Source of the DNA: Mycobacterium sp. Root135
GTDB taxonomy: Bacteria; Actinomycetota; Actinomycetes; Mycobacteriales; Mycobacteriaceae
Reading direction: 5' to 3'
DNA length: 64,000 nucleotides
NCBI RefSeq assembly: GCF_001426545.1
Contig: NZ_LMEZ01000004.1
Coordinates: 310,001-374,000, forward strand
Shown: positions 53,127-62,931 of the stretch, in pieces
How the letters are laid out: each line of letters begins with the position of its first letter
How positions within the stretch are numbered: the stretch's first letter is position 1
The notes under the pieces: model-generated
What the model was told of the DNA's origin: nothing
Database searches by the model: none
Seen by the model: only the letters and a program-made list of their open reading frames with translations
Translations under genes and position numbers: made by a program

Positions 53127-54138
53127 CACCTGGGAAATCGCCGGCTTGGCGCTGGCGTGCTCGGTGCCGGTCGTGGTGGCTGGCGCGGTCTTGATTCGGT
53201 TGGCACGGTCGTGGTCCCTGACGCTCAGCATGGTGGTGCTGGTGCTGATCCCCACCGTGGCGACGTTCACCGGCGTCTTCGGCGCGAGCGGGTTCATGCT
53301 GTCACCGCGGTACGAGGGCATCGCCGTCGTGCTGGTCATCGTGTCGGTCGTGACGATCCCCGCCGCGATCATGCTGGCCCGGTTCCAGGCCAGGCGCACC
53401 GTCTGGGAACAACAGATCCGCGAGGCCGACGAGACCGCCGAGCAATCGCGCCGCCAACTCGTCGCCTTCGTCAGCCACGACCTTCGCACGCCGCTGGCCG
53501 GGATCCGGGCCGTCGCCGAGGCGATCGCCGACGGCGTCGTCGAACCGGACGAGGTGCGCTCGCACGCCAAGCACATCGAGCACGAGACGATCCGGCTCTC
53601 CGAAATGGTGGACGACCTCTTCGAGATGTCGAAGATCAACGCGGGCGCCGTCCAACCCGCCTACGACAAGGTCTCACTCGACGAGGTGGTCGACGACGTG
53701 GTCTCGGCGCACCGCATCGCCGCCGAACGCGCGGGTGTCGCACTGCACGCCAAGGTGCCCGCCACCCCCGTCGGGGTGATCGGAAGCGACCGCGCCCTGG
53801 TGCGGGTGCTGTCCAATCTGGTCGCCAACGCAATCGCCCACACCCCCGAGGGCGGCACCGTCGAACTCGCCATCGGTTCGGACGGCGAGGGCGCCTGGGC
53901 GCGGGTCGACGACACCGGGGTCGGCATCAACGAGGCCGATCTGGCGCGCGTCTTCGACGTCGCCTACCGCGGGTCCAACGGCCGGGTGCCACGCGAAGAT
54001 TCTTCGTTGCCAAGCGGTTCGGGGCTTGGGCTGGCGATCGCCGCCGGCCTGGTGCACGCCCACCACGGCACGGTGTCGGCCTACAACCTGGAGAACGGCG
54101 CCCGCTTCGAGGTGCGACTCCCGCTGGCGGGCGAATAA
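53113..54138 (+). CDS. Membrane sensor histidine kinase without extracytoplasmic sensor domain
   Basis: The 341-residue kinase has three short N-terminal membrane helices (about residues 8-28, 34-56, 68-88) with loops too small for a periplasmic domain. The H-box is FVSHDLRTPLAGIRA (His122), followed by the N-box NLVANAIAHTPEGG, DDTGVGI and GSGLGLAIA. A coiled linker (READETAEQSRRQ) replaces a full HAMP. Stimulus sensing is probably intramembrane or cytosolic. The gene overlaps the response regulator by 14 bp. Confidence 0.93.
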   Translation: MPSTDTWEIAGLALACSVPVVVAGAVLIRLARSWSLTLSMVVLVLIPTVATFTGVFGASGFMLSPRYEGIAVVLVIVSVVTIPAAIMLARFQARRTVWEQQIREADETAEQSRRQLVAFVSHDLRTPLAGIRAVAEAIADGVVEPDEVRSHAKHIEHETIRLSEMVDDLFEMSKINAGAVQPAYDKVSLDEVVDDVVSAHRIAAERAGVALHAKVPATPVGVIGSDRALVRVLSNLVANAIAHTPEGGTVELAIGSDGEGAWARVDDTGVGINEADLARVFDVAYRGSNGRVPREDSSLPSGSGLGLAIAAGLVHAHHGTVSAYNLENGARFEVRLPLAGE

Positions 54139-54143
54139 CCACT

Positions 54144-54209
54144 CCGCCGAGCGTGGACTTTCGTCACGCCGAAATACTCCGCGGCGTAGCAAAACTCCAC
54201 ACTCGGCGG
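54144..54209. repeat. Intergenic palindrome, possible bidirectional terminator
   Basis: Outer arms at 54144-54162 and 54191-54209 (16 of 19 complementary, starting CCGCCGAG) plus an inner stem (ACGCC...GGCGT) form a long hairpin between the convergent kinase and nitronate monooxygenase genes. Arms share GAGCGTG with the palindrome at 50302-50359. Confidence 0.55.
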
Positions 54210-54221
54210 GAAGGAAGTGTG

Positions 54222-55352
54222 TCAGTCGGGGACGGAATCGCCCAGCCGCTGGGCCGCCGCGAGATAGTCCTCGATGAATTCGAGCACCACGGTGCGCGCG
54301 GGCTTCACCTTGTTCATCAGACCCACGCCCTGCCCGACGAAGTAGGTCGCCAGCTCCTGCGCGCCGGGATGGCCGCTGGCGGCCAGCTTGTCGATGCGCC
54401 GCAGGGTCGGTTCCACCAGCATCGACTGCAACGGCAGCGGAAGCGGCTTCTGCCCACCGGGATTCGGCGCCCACGCGTTGGTCCAGTCCGAAACCAGTTG
54501 CCGCGACGGCTTACCCGTGCGCCCGGCCGAACGAATCGTGTCTCGCGAGGTCGCCGTGAGCATCTTCTGCACGGTGTGCGGTGCGGTCTCGGCCTCTTCG
54601 GTGGTCAGCCACACCGACCCGGTCCAGGCGCCCGCGGCACCCATCGCCACGCAGGCCGCCATCTGGCGTCCGGTGACGATGCCGCCTGCCGCGAGCACCG
54701 GGATGTCGCTGCCGACTTCGGCGAGGGCGTCGAGCACCTCGGGCACCAGCACCAGCGTCGACACCTCACCGCAGTGCCCGCCGGCCTCGGTGCCCTGGGC
54801 GATGATCAGGTCGACCCCGGCGGCCACCTGCTTGAGGGCGTGTTCACGGGCGCCCACCAACGCTGCGACCGGGACGCCGGAGGACTGCCCGGCTTCGATC
54901 ATGTAGGGCGGTGGCACGCCAAGGGCGTTGGCCATCAACTTGATTGGGTGCCGCAGCGCCACTTCGAGCAACGCCTCGCCGGTGTCACCCGAGAGGCTGC
55001 TGCCGCCGACGCGACGCTTGTGATCGTCGGGAATGTCATGGGAGGCAAGCAGTTCGGTGACGAACTCTCGATACTCGGCGGGAATGCGGTCGACGAGGGC
55101 ACCGGCCGCGAGCTTCTCGCCCTTGCCCTCGAACTTGGCTGGCACGATGATGTCGACGCCATACGGCTTGCCGCGGACCTGCTCGTCGATCCAGGTGAGC
55201 TCCTGTTCGAGCGCCTCCGGGGTGAACGCGGTGCCACCGAGCACGCCGAGGCCGCCGGCGTTGGTGACCGCCGCGACGACGTCCCGACAGTGACTGAAGG
55301 CAAACAGCGGGAAGTCGATACCGTACTGGTCGCAGATCGAGGTCTTCACCAC
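54222..55352 (-). CDS. Nitronate monooxygenase / 2-nitropropane dioxygenase family
   Basis: The 376-residue FMN TIM-barrel protein has AGGLGVLGGTAF near the N-terminus, LIIAQGTEAGGHCGE with the conserved His, VLAAGGIVTGRQMAACVAMGA for the FMN phosphate, and GSVWLTTEEA. It oxidises alkyl nitronates, or in mycobacteria may act in fatty or steroid metabolism (class not certain). Two GTG codons (55352, 55349) are possible starts. TAATAC before the start and a TTGAC palindrome (55364-55377) form the regulatory region. It follows galE3 by 35 bp on the same strand. Confidence 0.9.
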   Translation of the reverse strand: MVKTSICDQYGIDFPLFAFSHCRDVVAAVTNAGGLGVLGGTAFTPEALEQELTWIDEQVRGKPYGVDIIVPAKFEGKGEKLAAGALVDRIPAEYREFVTELLASHDIPDDHKRRVGGSSLSGDTGEALLEVALRHPIKLMANALGVPPPYMIEAGQSSGVPVAALVGAREHALKQVAAGVDLIIAQGTEAGGHCGEVSTLVLVPEVLDALAEVGSDIPVLAAGGIVTGRQMAACVAMGAAGAWTGSVWLTTEEAETAPHTVQKMLTATSRDTIRSAGRTGKPSRQLVSDWTNAWAPNPGGQKPLPLPLQSMLVEPTLRRIDKLAASGHPGAQELATYFVGQGVGLMNKVKPARTVVLEFIEDYLAAAQRLGDSVPD

Positions 55353-55363
55353 GTCAGTATTAC

Positions 55364-55377
55364 TTGACGCGTGTCAA
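55364..55377. promoter_or_regulatory. Short inverted repeat upstream of nitronate monooxygenase
   Basis: TTGAC-gcgt-GTCAA has perfect 5-bp arms in the 35-bp gap after galE3, just 5' of a TAATAC -10 candidate. It may be a TetR-type operator or part of the promoter. The site is short, so chance is possible. Confidence 0.4.
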
Positions 55378-55387
55378 ATTCCAACAC

Positions 55388-56419
55388 TCATCCGCGTAGC
55401 GGCTCGAACGCAAACTCCCGAAGGCCGTCAGCCGGGTCGACCGCCGCCCGGAAACCGAGCACCTCGGCCGCAGCGGCGGGATCGGCAACGATGTGGCGGA
55501 CGTCGCCGCTACGGTACTGGCCGGTGACCACCGGCGGCTGCCCGCCGCGGGCCTCGCAGATCCTCGTCGCGACGTCCATGATCGAGATCGGCCGCCCCGA
55601 ACACACGTTGAACGCCGCGAAGCCACTGGCGTCCGCCTCCACCGCCGCCGCGTTGACCGCAGCCACGTCGGCGACGTGGACGAAGTCCCGCATCTGACCG
55701 CCGTCCTCGAAAACCCTTGGCGGCTCGCCCCTTTCGATGGCGGACCGGAAGATCGCGGCCACGCCCGAATACGGGGTGTCGCGCGGCATCATCGGACCGT
55801 AGACGTTGTGGTAGCGCAGGGCGACGGCCGAGCCTCCGGTGGCCTCCGCCCAGGCCAGGGCGTAGTGCTCCTGCGCGGTCTTGCTCGCCGCGTAAAGGCT
55901 GCGCGGCCGCAGCGGCGCGTCCTCCGGCACCAGTCGCCAGTCCAGTTCCTCACCGCCGATAGGGCAGCGATGCTCGAAGACGCCTGCGTCCAGGTCCGCC
56001 GTCGTGCGGGGCAGCGGGTCGACGGGGCCGTGCACCGGACAGTCGTAGCCGCCCTGCCCGTACACAACCATCGACGACGCCAGCACCAGCCGCCGGCAGC
56101 CCGCGGCGAACATCTCCGCGAGCAGCACCGTCGTCCCGTAGTCGTTGTGACTGCCGTAGTTCGGCGCATCGGAGGCGTCGACCCCGGCCCCCACCACGGC
56201 CGCCTGATGGCACACGACGTCGACCCCGGGCAGCAGCGCCGCCATGCCAGACGCGTCGCGGACGTCGACCTCGAGAACGCCCTCCGGCGGCGTCGTGGCG
56301 TCCCCGTGCGCCGCGGACAGCATCGCGTCGACCGCGACGACGTCGTGGCCGCGCGCCGTCAGCGCCGCACACACCTGTGAGCCGATGAACCCCGCGGCAC
56401 CGGTGACGAGGACCCTCAC
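55388..56419 (-). CDS. galE3: NAD-dependent epimerase/dehydratase GalE3
   Basis: The 343-residue extended SDR has VLVTGAAGFIGS for NAD, the catalytic Y-x3-K in SLYAASKTAQ, and the sugar-nucleotide segment ALRYHNVYGPMMPRDTPYSG. It should epimerise or dehydrate a nucleotide sugar. GTG 56419 overlaps the mtnP stop (GTGA), confirming the start and co-translation; the longer frame is not used. The match to Rv0536 is by sequence and order. Confidence 0.9.
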   Translation of the reverse strand: MRVLVTGAAGFIGSQVCAALTARGHDVVAVDAMLSAAHGDATTPPEGVLEVDVRDASGMAALLPGVDVVCHQAAVVGAGVDASDAPNYGSHNDYGTTVLLAEMFAAGCRRLVLASSMVVYGQGGYDCPVHGPVDPLPRTTADLDAGVFEHRCPIGGEELDWRLVPEDAPLRPRSLYAASKTAQEHYALAWAEATGGSAVALRYHNVYGPMMPRDTPYSGVAAIFRSAIERGEPPRVFEDGGQMRDFVHVADVAAVNAAAVEADASGFAAFNVCSGRPISIMDVATRICEARGGQPPVVTGQYRSGDVRHIVADPAAAAEVLGFRAAVDPADGLREFAFEPLRG

Positions 56420-57210
56420 GGCAGCTCGAACGGCAGGGTGACACCCGTGTGGGCAAGGCAGTGCGTGCACGTGCGATCCGGCGCCACGCTCTCGATGGCC
56501 TCGTGCACCAGCTTCTTGAACGGCACCAGGTTCTTCTCGAACTCGGCGAACACGTCAACGGCCGTCACCCCGGCCCCGGAGTCGATGCCCGCATCCAGAT
56601 CGGTGACCAATGCGATTGCGGCGTAACATATCTCCAGCTCGCGAGCCAGCACCGCCTCCGGGTAGCCGGTCATGTTCACCAGCGTGAAGCCCTGCGACGC
56701 GAACCAGCGACTCTCCGCACGGGTCGAAAAGCGCGGACCCTGAATCACCACCATCGTGCCGCCGTCCACCACCCCGGGCAGCTCCGCGGCGTTGGCACGC
56801 AGGGTCGGGCAGTAGGGATCGGCGAACCCGACGTGGATGCCGCCCGCGTCGAAGTAGGTGTCGGCGCGGGCGCTGGTGCGGTCGACGAGTTGATCGGGCA
56901 CCACCATCGACCCCGGCCCCAGCTCGGGGGTCAGGCTGCCCACCGCGCACGGGGCGAAGATCCGCCGCACGCCAAGCGCGCGCAACGCCCACATGTTCGC
57001 GCGGTACGGCACGGTGTGCGGGGAGAACTCGTGGTTGGCGCCGTGCCGCGGCAGGAACGCGACCTCGTGCGAACCGACGGTCCCGACGGTGATGGCACCG
57101 CTCGGCGCGCCGTAGGGGGTGTCGACGCTGATGCTGCGCGCATCCGAGCCGAAGAACGTATAGAAGCCACTGCCACCGATCACTGCGAGCATGGGTTCAT
57201 TGTCGGCCAT
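56416..57210 (-). CDS. mtnP: S-methyl-5'-thioadenosine phosphorylase MtnP
   Basis: MtnP splits methylthioadenosine to adenine and methylthioribose 1-phosphate in methionine salvage and polyamine metabolism. The protein of 264 residues equals Rv0535. Visible are MLAVIGGSGFY, LPRHGANHEFSPH (phosphate and nucleoside binding), PYRANMWALRALG, GPRFSTRAESRWF, and NMTGYPEAVLARELE, with D-x-D in the C-terminal lid. Although the frame is open far upstream, ATG 57210 (MADNEPML) aligns with orthologs. It is first in an operon with galE3. The gap 57211-57339 before the Emb-like gene holds nothing else clear. Confidence 0.94.
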   Translation of the reverse strand: MADNEPMLAVIGGSGFYTFFGSDARSISVDTPYGAPSGAITVGTVGSHEVAFLPRHGANHEFSPHTVPYRANMWALRALGVRRIFAPCAVGSLTPELGPGSMVVPDQLVDRTSARADTYFDAGGIHVGFADPYCPTLRANAAELPGVVDGGTMVVIQGPRFSTRAESRWFASQGFTLVNMTGYPEAVLARELEICYAAIALVTDLDAGIDSGAGVTAVDVFAEFEKNLVPFKKLVHEAIESVAPDRTCTHCLAHTGVTLPFELP

Positions 57211-57339
57211 GCGCCCGACGAAGTGTCGCCGGGCGCATGGTGACGCTGCTGTGACGAGCGGCCCGGAGGCTCGCCCCATCGCGGCAACTGCTGAGAACCT
57301 CGTCGTTGACACTCCCCCACCGATCCGGCAAGGCATGCA

Positions 57340-60288
57340 CTGACTACGTCCCCCACGGTTGACTACCGGAGCCCGCGCACGTGGCCGACGCTGCTGCTGG
57401 GCCTGCTCGGCGTGCTGGCCGCGGTGGCGCTGCCGTTCGCGCCGACGTGGCTCGACACCTCCACCGTCACCTGGCCCGTAGCCGGTGCACCGGTCGCCTC
57501 GAGTACGGCGATCGTGACGCCGTACCGGCCCAACGCGTTGACGGCCACCGTGCCGTGCTCGGCGCTGCGGGCGGCCGGTCCGGCCGCCGTGGCGCTCGCA
57601 ACCGGGCCCGAGCCGGGCGGGCTGGTGGTCACGGACCGCGCCGCTCGGGTCGGCGGCTCCACCGTCGACCTGCGCCCGACGACCGCGCCCAACTGTCGCG
57701 CAGTGATCACGGCGGGTCGGGACGGAATCAGCGTCGACGCGCCGGACGGACGGCGCACGGACCTTCCCGGCGAGCCGGTTCCGCAGGTGTTCGGCTTCCA
57801 CACCGATCTCGACCCGGCCGACGCGGTCGGGCTGGCCGTGACGATCGAGGTCGCCGATCCGTTCAGCACCTCGCCGGGTGCGCTGAAGTACGGCCTGATC
57901 GGCATTCAGCTCGGGGCCGCGGCCGGCGTGCTGATGCTGCTGATCCGGCCGTCCCGCGCCCGCCGTCGCCGCGTGCGGTGGCGCCCGTCGTGGTGGGTCG
58001 ACGTCGCCGTCGTCGCGACGCTGGCGGCGTGGGCGGTGATCGGACCGCTGGCCGTCGACGACGGATGGGCGTCGACGATCGCGCGCAACGTCGCCGCGAC
58101 CGGTAACCCCGGGAACTACTACCGCTGGTGGAACGCCGCCGAGGTGCCGTTCGCGTTCAGCCAGGAACTGCTCGCACCGTGGACCGCGGTGAGCATTGCA
58201 CCCCTGTGGCTGCGGCTTCCGAGCACGCTGCTGGCCGTGGCCACCTGGCTGGTGTTCAGCCGCGGCGTGCTGGGCGCCGCGCTGCCGGTCCGCGCGGCGA
58301 CGGGACGGGTGCGGTCGCTCGCCGCGGTCTGTCTTCTCGCCGCCTGGCTGCCGTTCAACCTGGGCACTCGGCCGGAGTCCTACGTCGCGCTCGCGGTCGT
58401 CGTGGCGCTGTCGCTGGCGATGCGGGCGCGCGGCCTGCGCGAGCTGGCTCTGTTGGCGCTGACCGTCGGCCTGACGGTGCCCATCAGCCCCAACGGCCTC
58501 CTGGTGCTGGCGCCCATCGTGGTGTTCGCGCCCCGCCTGCTGGCGGCACTGCGGGGCGCCTCTCCCACCCGGTGGCAGCTGACCGCCCACGTCGCGGCGC
58601 TGAGTTGCGTTGCGGCCGTTGGACTCACCGCCGTCTTCGCCGACCAGACGTGGGACGCCCTGCTGATCGCGAGCGACTGGCACACCTTCTTCGGCCCGGC
58701 GCTGCCGTGGTGGGACGAGCCCGATCGGTACCGCTACCTTCTGGGGTCCGATCAGCAGGGCAGCGTCGCGAAGCGGATGCCAATCCTGTTGACGGCGGCC
58801 ATTATTCCCGTCGTCGGATTGCTGGCGTTGCCACGGGCGCACCGTGACTTCGTCGGTCGCGCGGCGCTGCGGATGGCCGCGGTGGCCGTGGTCGCACTGC
58901 TGTTGTTCGCGGTGTCGCCGTCGAAGTGGTCCTATCACCTCGGGGCGGCGGCGGGGCCGATCGCGGCGCTGCTGACGGTGGGGGTGGTGCTGGTGACGCG
59001 CCGCGCCCGAACTCCCAACCGGTACCTCACCGTCGTGGGCGTCGCCAGCACCGCGCTGCTGATCGGCGCCGCCGCGGTGGCGCTCGACGGGCCCAACGCG
59101 TGGTGGCTGCCCGTGGTCTACGCAGTGCCGTGGCCGTCGGAACCACCACGGCCGCTAGGCCTTCCGTTGAACCAGCCGTGGCCGTGGCTCGCCGCGGTCG
59201 TCGTGGTCTCGGTACTGCTCTACCGCCGCCGCCTCTCGCAAGCCCCGGCGGCCGGCCCCGCGGTCACGACGCTGATCGCCGTCGGCGTCGTGCTCGCCCT
59301 GCTGCTGGGCTCCTTCGTCGCCGCGCCGCTGCGACGGCCCGAGGGCTCGCTCGCGAAGATCAACCTGGACCGCGTCGCGGGCACCCGGGTGTGCGGCCTG
59401 GCCGACGACGTCGACGTACTGCCTGACGGGCCGAGACTGGCCCCGTCGAGTGAGGCCGCCGAGCAACTGGCCGGCTTCGACCCGCAAACCGGCTACCCGG
59501 CCGACGCCCCGCCACCGGACCCACCGGGCACCGGAGCGTCGACGTTCCTCTGGGGCAGCCACGCTCCCGACGTCCAGGCGACCGGCAGCATGACCAGCCC
59601 CTGGTTCGTGCTCCCCCCGCAGCCCGCCAATGGCGGAGTCACCGTGTCGGTCGCTGGTCGCACCGACGGTGGCAACCAGTTGGCCTTCGACTTCGGCCGG
59701 GCCGACGGCGGCGGCGGTGTCGCCCCGCTCGGTGACCGCACTCCCGTCGACCGACCCGCCTCCGACGAGGATCCGGCCCACCCCCTCTGGCGCTCCCTCG
59801 GCGTCGACGCCACCGTCATCCCCGCCGGTGCGGACCGGATGCGCATCCACGCAGTCGACGGCAGAACCGACGCCCTCGGCTGGCTGGCCTTCACCGGCCC
59901 CAGGCTGAGGTCGTCCATCGGGCTCACCGAGTTCCTGGCGGACAAGGGGCCGGTGCTGATCAGCTGGCCCATGGCGTTCCTGTTTCCCTGCATCCACGAC
60001 ATCGCGACGGTGCGGGCCGGCGTGGCCACGACGCCCCTGGCGGTGATCGAGTCACCGCGGCCGTTCCTCACCGAGGACCGGCGCCGGGACATCGGCGGGG
60101 TCTTCGCCGCCCTAACGGTGTTCGGCACCCTGCACGAGATTCCCAGCAGGCTCGTCGGCCGGCCCGACGTCGACTGGGGCGCCGTGAAGCTGACCGGCGA
60201 CGTGACGCGCGACGCGTACCGACGCACCGTGACCCGCACCTTGGTACCGGGCAGCGGCGGCGTCGAGCACCTGCCACCCGAGCGGTGA
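57340..60288 (+). CDS. Stand-alone Emb-family arabinosyltransferase-like protein (GT53)
   Basis: The protein (982 residues from CTG 57340) has the plan of EmbA/B/C: a first helix, an N-terminal periplasmic domain of about 150 residues, a GT-C motif [14 protein letters not shown] (D240-D241) in the first loop after the second membrane block, about 12 more helices, and a C-terminal carbohydrate-binding region ([26 protein letters not shown]) ending in [12 protein letters not shown]. Emb enzymes use decaprenyl-phosphoryl-arabinose for arabinan of arabinogalactan and LAM. It is about 110 residues shorter than EmbA. No ATG/GTG/TTG precedes the first helix; GTG 57412 would cut it, so CTG 57340 with AAGG 6 bp upstream is preferred. 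It overlaps a GTG just before menA by 4 bp. Confidence 0.83.
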   Translation: MTTSPTVDYRSPRTWPTLLLGLLGVLAAVALPFAPTWLDTSTVTWPVAGAPVASSTAIVTPYRPNALTATVPCSALRAAGPAAVALATGPEPGGLVVTDRAARVGGSTVDLRPTTAPNCRAVITAGRDGISVDAPDGRRTDLPGEPVPQVFGFHTDLDPADAVGLAVTIEVADPFSTSPGALKYGLIGIQLGAAAGVLMLLIRPSRARRRRVRWRPSWWVDVAVVATLAAWAVIGPLAVDDGWASTIARNVAATGNPGNYYRWWNAAEVPFAFSQELLAPWTAVSIAPLWLRLPSTLLAVATWLVFSRGVLGAALPVRAATGRVRSLAAVCLLAAWLPFNLGTRPESYVALAVVVALSLAMRARGLRELALLALTVGLTVPISPNGLLVLAPIVVFAPRLLAALRGASPTRWQLTAHVAALSCVAAVGLTAVFADQTWDALLIASDWHTFFGPALPWWDEPDRYRYLLGSDQQGSVAKRMPILLTAAIIPVVGLLALPRAHRDFVGRAALRMAAVAVVALLLFAVSPSKWSYHLGAAAGPIAALLTVGVVLVTRRARTPNRYLTVVGVASTALLIGAAAVALDGPNAWWLPVVYAVPWPSEPPRPLGLPLNQPWPWLAAVVVVSVLLYRRRLSQAPAAGPAVTTLIAVGVVLALLLGSFVAAPLRRPEGSLAKINLDRVAGTRVCGLADDVDVLPDGPRLAPSSEAAEQLAGFDPQTGYPADAPPPDPPGTGASTFLWGSHAPDVQATGSMTSPWFVLPPQPANGGVTVSVAGRTDGGNQLAFDFGRADGGGGVAPLGDRTPVDRPASDEDPAHPLWRSLGVDATVIPAGADRMRIHAVDGRTDALGWLAFTGPRLRSSIGLTEFLADKGPVLISWPMAFLFPCIHDIATVRAGVATTPLAVIESPRPFLTEDRRRDIGGVFAALTVFGTLHEIPSRLVGRPDVDWGAVKLTGDVTRDAYRRTVTRTLVPGSGGVEHLPPER

Positions 60289-60314
60289 ACGCAACCCATG
60301 GGACGATGACCGGC

Positions 60315-61187
60315 GTGGCAAGTCTTGCGCAATGGGTCGAGGGCGCCCGTCCCCGTACGTTGCCCAACGCCGTCGCCCCGGTGATCGCGGGCACGGGAGC
60401 AGCGGCGTGGCTCGGGGACGCGGTGTGGTGGAAGGCGCTGCTCGCACTGGTGGTGTCGCTCGCGTTGATCGTCGGCGTCAACTACGCCAACGACTACTCC
60501 GACGGCATCCGCGGCACCGACGACGTGCGCGCCGGGCCGCTGCGCCTGGTCGGCTCCCGCCTGGCCTCACCCCGCGCCGTCGCGACCGCAGCCGGTCTCA
60601 GCCTCGGCGTCGGCGCCGCCGCGGGCCTGGCGCTGGCGCTGGTCAGCCAGCCGTGGCTGATCGCCGTCGGCGCGGTGTGCATCGCGGGGGCCTGGCTGTA
60701 CACCGGAGGGTCCAAGCCCTACGGGTACATCGGCCTCGGCGAGATCGCGGTATTCGTATTCTTCGGTCTGGTCGCCGTCCTTGGCACGCAGTTCACCCAG
60801 GCGCAGCGGGTGGACTGGGTCGGTGCCGCGCTCGCCGTCGCGACCGGCGCGCTGTCGTCGGCCGTGCTGGTGGCCAACAACCTTCGCGACATCCCGACCG
60901 ACACGGATTCGGGCAAGATCACGCTGGCGGTGCGCCTCGGTGATCGCCGCACCCGGCTGCTGTTCCAGGTGCTCGTCGCTCTGGCCTTCGTGTTGACGCT
61001 GGTGCTGATGCTCGCGACGCCGTGGTGCGCGGTCGGCCTGGTGGCGCTGCCGTTGGCGGTGCGGGCCGCCGCCCCCGTACGGTCCGGCCTCGGCGGCAAG
61101 GACCTCATCCCCGTGCTGCGCGACACCGGCCTGACGATGCTGGTGTGGTCGATCGCGGTCGCGTTGGCTCTGACGTTGGGGCCTTGA
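60315..61187 (+). CDS. menA: 1,4-Dihydroxy-2-naphthoate polyprenyltransferase MenA
   Basis: MenA prenylates and decarboxylates dihydroxynaphthoate to demethylmenaquinone in the membrane. The 290-residue UbiA-fold protein has the first Mg motif [15 protein letters not shown] and the second in [22 protein letters not shown], with about eight helices. GTG 60315 ([19 protein letters not shown]) matches the M. tuberculosis N-terminus; ATG 60306 or GTG 60285, which overlaps the Emb-like stop, are alternatives. Coupling to the Emb-like gene is likely. MenA is an established mycobacterial drug target. Confidence 0.96.
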   Translation: MASLAQWVEGARPRTLPNAVAPVIAGTGAAAWLGDAVWWKALLALVVSLALIVGVNYANDYSDGIRGTDDVRAGPLRLVGSRLASPRAVATAAGLSLGVGAAAGLALALVSQPWLIAVGAVCIAGAWLYTGGSKPYGYIGLGEIAVFVFFGLVAVLGTQFTQAQRVDWVGAALAVATGALSSAVLVANNLRDIPTDTDSGKITLAVRLGDRRTRLLFQVLVALAFVLTLVLMLATPWCAVGLVALPLAVRAAAPVRSGLGGKDLIPVLRDTGLTMLVWSIAVALALTLGP

Positions 61188-61213
61188 CTCCTCCCTGATG
61201 GCATCCTGGCTTC

Positions 61214-61864
61214 ATGGGCATCGTGTTCCGGTTGGCGGAGCTTCTGCTGATGCTCGTCCCCGTGGCCGGCGTCGTGTTCGCGGGGATCGGCGTGTGGAAG
61301 CGGGTGCAAGGCACCTCGGCCGCACCAGCCCCGCAGCAGGAGGAGCAGCCCGCGCCGGCCAATCCGGCGGCACTGTGGCGCATCGTCACCCGCACGCTGG
61401 AAGAACACGCGCGCACCGACACCCGCTGGCTGGAGTACGAGCTCGACACCGGCAAGCTGCTCGACTTCCCGCTGATGACCGACCTGCGGGCCCCGCTGAC
61501 GACGGAGTTCCACAAGGCCAAGCTGCGTGCCGACCTGTTACGCCCCGGCAAGGCCGAGGATCTGGTCGACGACCGGGAAGCCGCCGCCCAGTACCTCGCG
61601 GCCGTCGAGGACTACACGACGGCATTCGAGGCGGCCGAGACCGAGGCCATCCGTCGACGCCGCAGCGACTTCACCGCCGAGCAGCAACAGCGGATCGCCC
61701 GCGCGCGCAGCCTGCTGAGCGTCGCGTCGGACACCGCGGCAACGCAGCACGAGCGCGAGCAGGCCTACGAACTGGCGGCCAAGGAACTCGACGGACTTGT
61801 CGTGCTGCCGCCCACCACGCGGGCCGGCATCGAGCGCGGGATCGCCGGACAGCTCGACGGCTAA
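61214..61864 (+). CDS. Membrane-anchored helical protein of unknown function
   Basis: The 216-residue protein has one N-terminal membrane helix (LLLMLVPVAGVVFAGIGVW), a Pro/Ala/Gln linker and a charged helical domain (residues about 50-216) with long helices such as AAAQYLAAVEDYTTAFEAAE and TAATQHEREQAYELAAKELDG. The orientation is probably cytoplasmic. No enzyme motif is seen. It starts 26 bp after menA. Its stop and that of the convergent gene fall inside the palindrome TAACGCGTTA (61862-61871). Confidence 0.8.
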   Translation: MGIVFRLAELLLMLVPVAGVVFAGIGVWKRVQGTSAAPAPQQEEQPAPANPAALWRIVTRTLEEHARTDTRWLEYELDTGKLLDFPLMTDLRAPLTTEFHKAKLRADLLRPGKAEDLVDDREAAAQYLAAVEDYTTAFEAAETEAIRRRRSDFTAEQQQRIARARSLLSVASDTAATQHEREQAYELAAKELDGLVVLPPTTRAGIERGIAGQLDG

Positions 61865-61868
61865 CGCG

Positions 61869-62924
61869 TTAACCGGCCAGCGCGTCGAGGAGCAGCTGAA
61901 GGTCGTCCTCGGTGTTGTAGAGGTGGAAGGCGACCCGCACCGCACCGGCCCTGACCGACGCCCGGATGCCAGCCGCCGTCAACCGCCCCGCGGCCGTCGC
62001 CGCGTCGGGGAACGGCAGCGACACGATCGCGGAGTCGACCCTCGGCAGGTCGAACTCGGCGCGCAAGCGGGCGGCCAGCCCCAGACAGTGCGCCTCGACG
62101 TCATGGCGATCCAGCGAGGCCAACCACGGCATGGTCAGGCCCGCCCCGAACACGCCGAACCACGCGGGTGAGGTGTCGAACCGCCGGGCGTCCTCGGCCA
62201 GCCGCAGCGGCAGACCGTAGATGGACGACCACGGCTGCTCGCACGCGTACCAGTTGGCGAGGTGCGGCGTCATCAGCCCGGACACCCTGTCGCTCAACGA
62301 CATCCAGGCCGTACCCCGAGGCGCCAGCAGCCACTTGTAGACCGCGGACGCGGTGACGTCGGCCCAACCGAGGTCGAGCACCTTCCAGCCGACCGCCTGG
62401 GTGGCGTCGAGCACGGTAACGGTGTCGGTGCCCGTCACCGCCGCGCGCAATCCGTCGACGTCGAGCACGTCCCCGGTAGCCGACTGCACCAGGCTCACCG
62501 CCACCACGTCGTAGTCCGCTGCGGTGGCGATCAACTCGTCGGCGGGCAATTCGGTGACGGTCACGCCGCGGGCCGCCTGGGCGGCGAACGGGAAGGTGGT
62601 ACTGGTGAATTCGCCGGTCAGCGTGGCCACGCTGGTTCCGTCGGGAACCGCCGACGCGACGAGACCCAGCAGGGCCGACACGCTGCCACCCATGGTCACC
62701 GAGTCGACGGCCACCCCGACGAGGTCCGCGTACGCGGCGCGCCCACGGTCCACCGACTGGTCGAACGAGGGGACGTCCATGGTGCCCGCCTGCCACTCCC
62801 CCATGCGCTCGGCGAGACCGTCGAACATGAACGTGGGCGGCAGCCCGTAGGTCGAGGAGTTGAGAAAACCTGCCGCACCGACGAATTGAGCTCCAAAGGC
62901 GGAGCGGGGCGTCGTCGTCACCAT
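61869..62924 (-). CDS. Class V aminotransferase-fold PLP enzyme
   Basis: The 351-residue PLP enzyme has the cofactor lysine K197 in ASAVYKWLLAPRGTAW and the ring-binding Asp in LDATQAVGW (D173), with a His in the FGVFGAG region absent from the usual spot. The fold matches cysteine desulfurase/isopenicillin epimerase-like proteins, but no cysteine loop for sulfur transfer is present. The reaction may be lyase, transaminase or C-S lyase. ATG 62922-62924 is used; the longer frame upstream belongs to DUF4229 in another frame. The stop is 7 bp into the 10-bp palindrome. Confidence 0.86.
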   Translation of the reverse strand: MVTTTPRSAFGAQFVGAAGFLNSSTYGLPPTFMFDGLAERMGEWQAGTMDVPSFDQSVDRGRAAYADLVGVAVDSVTMGGSVSALLGLVASAVPDGTSVATLTGEFTSTTFPFAAQAARGVTVTELPADELIATAADYDVVAVSLVQSATGDVLDVDGLRAAVTGTDTVTVLDATQAVGWKVLDLGWADVTASAVYKWLLAPRGTAWMSLSDRVSGLMTPHLANWYACEQPWSSIYGLPLRLAEDARRFDTSPAWFGVFGAGLTMPWLASLDRHDVEAHCLGLAARLRAEFDLPRVDSAIVSLPFPDAATAAGRLTAAGIRASVRAGAVRVAFHLYNTEDDLQLLLDALAG

Positions 62925-62931
62925 TCGGTCA

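Noticed and set aside
57211..58938. Very long minus-strand frame opposite the Emb-like gene, in frame with mtnP
   Set aside because: This is an antisense open frame caused by high GC and codon bias. The MtnP N-terminus is at 57210, and the sense strand encodes the Emb-like protein.
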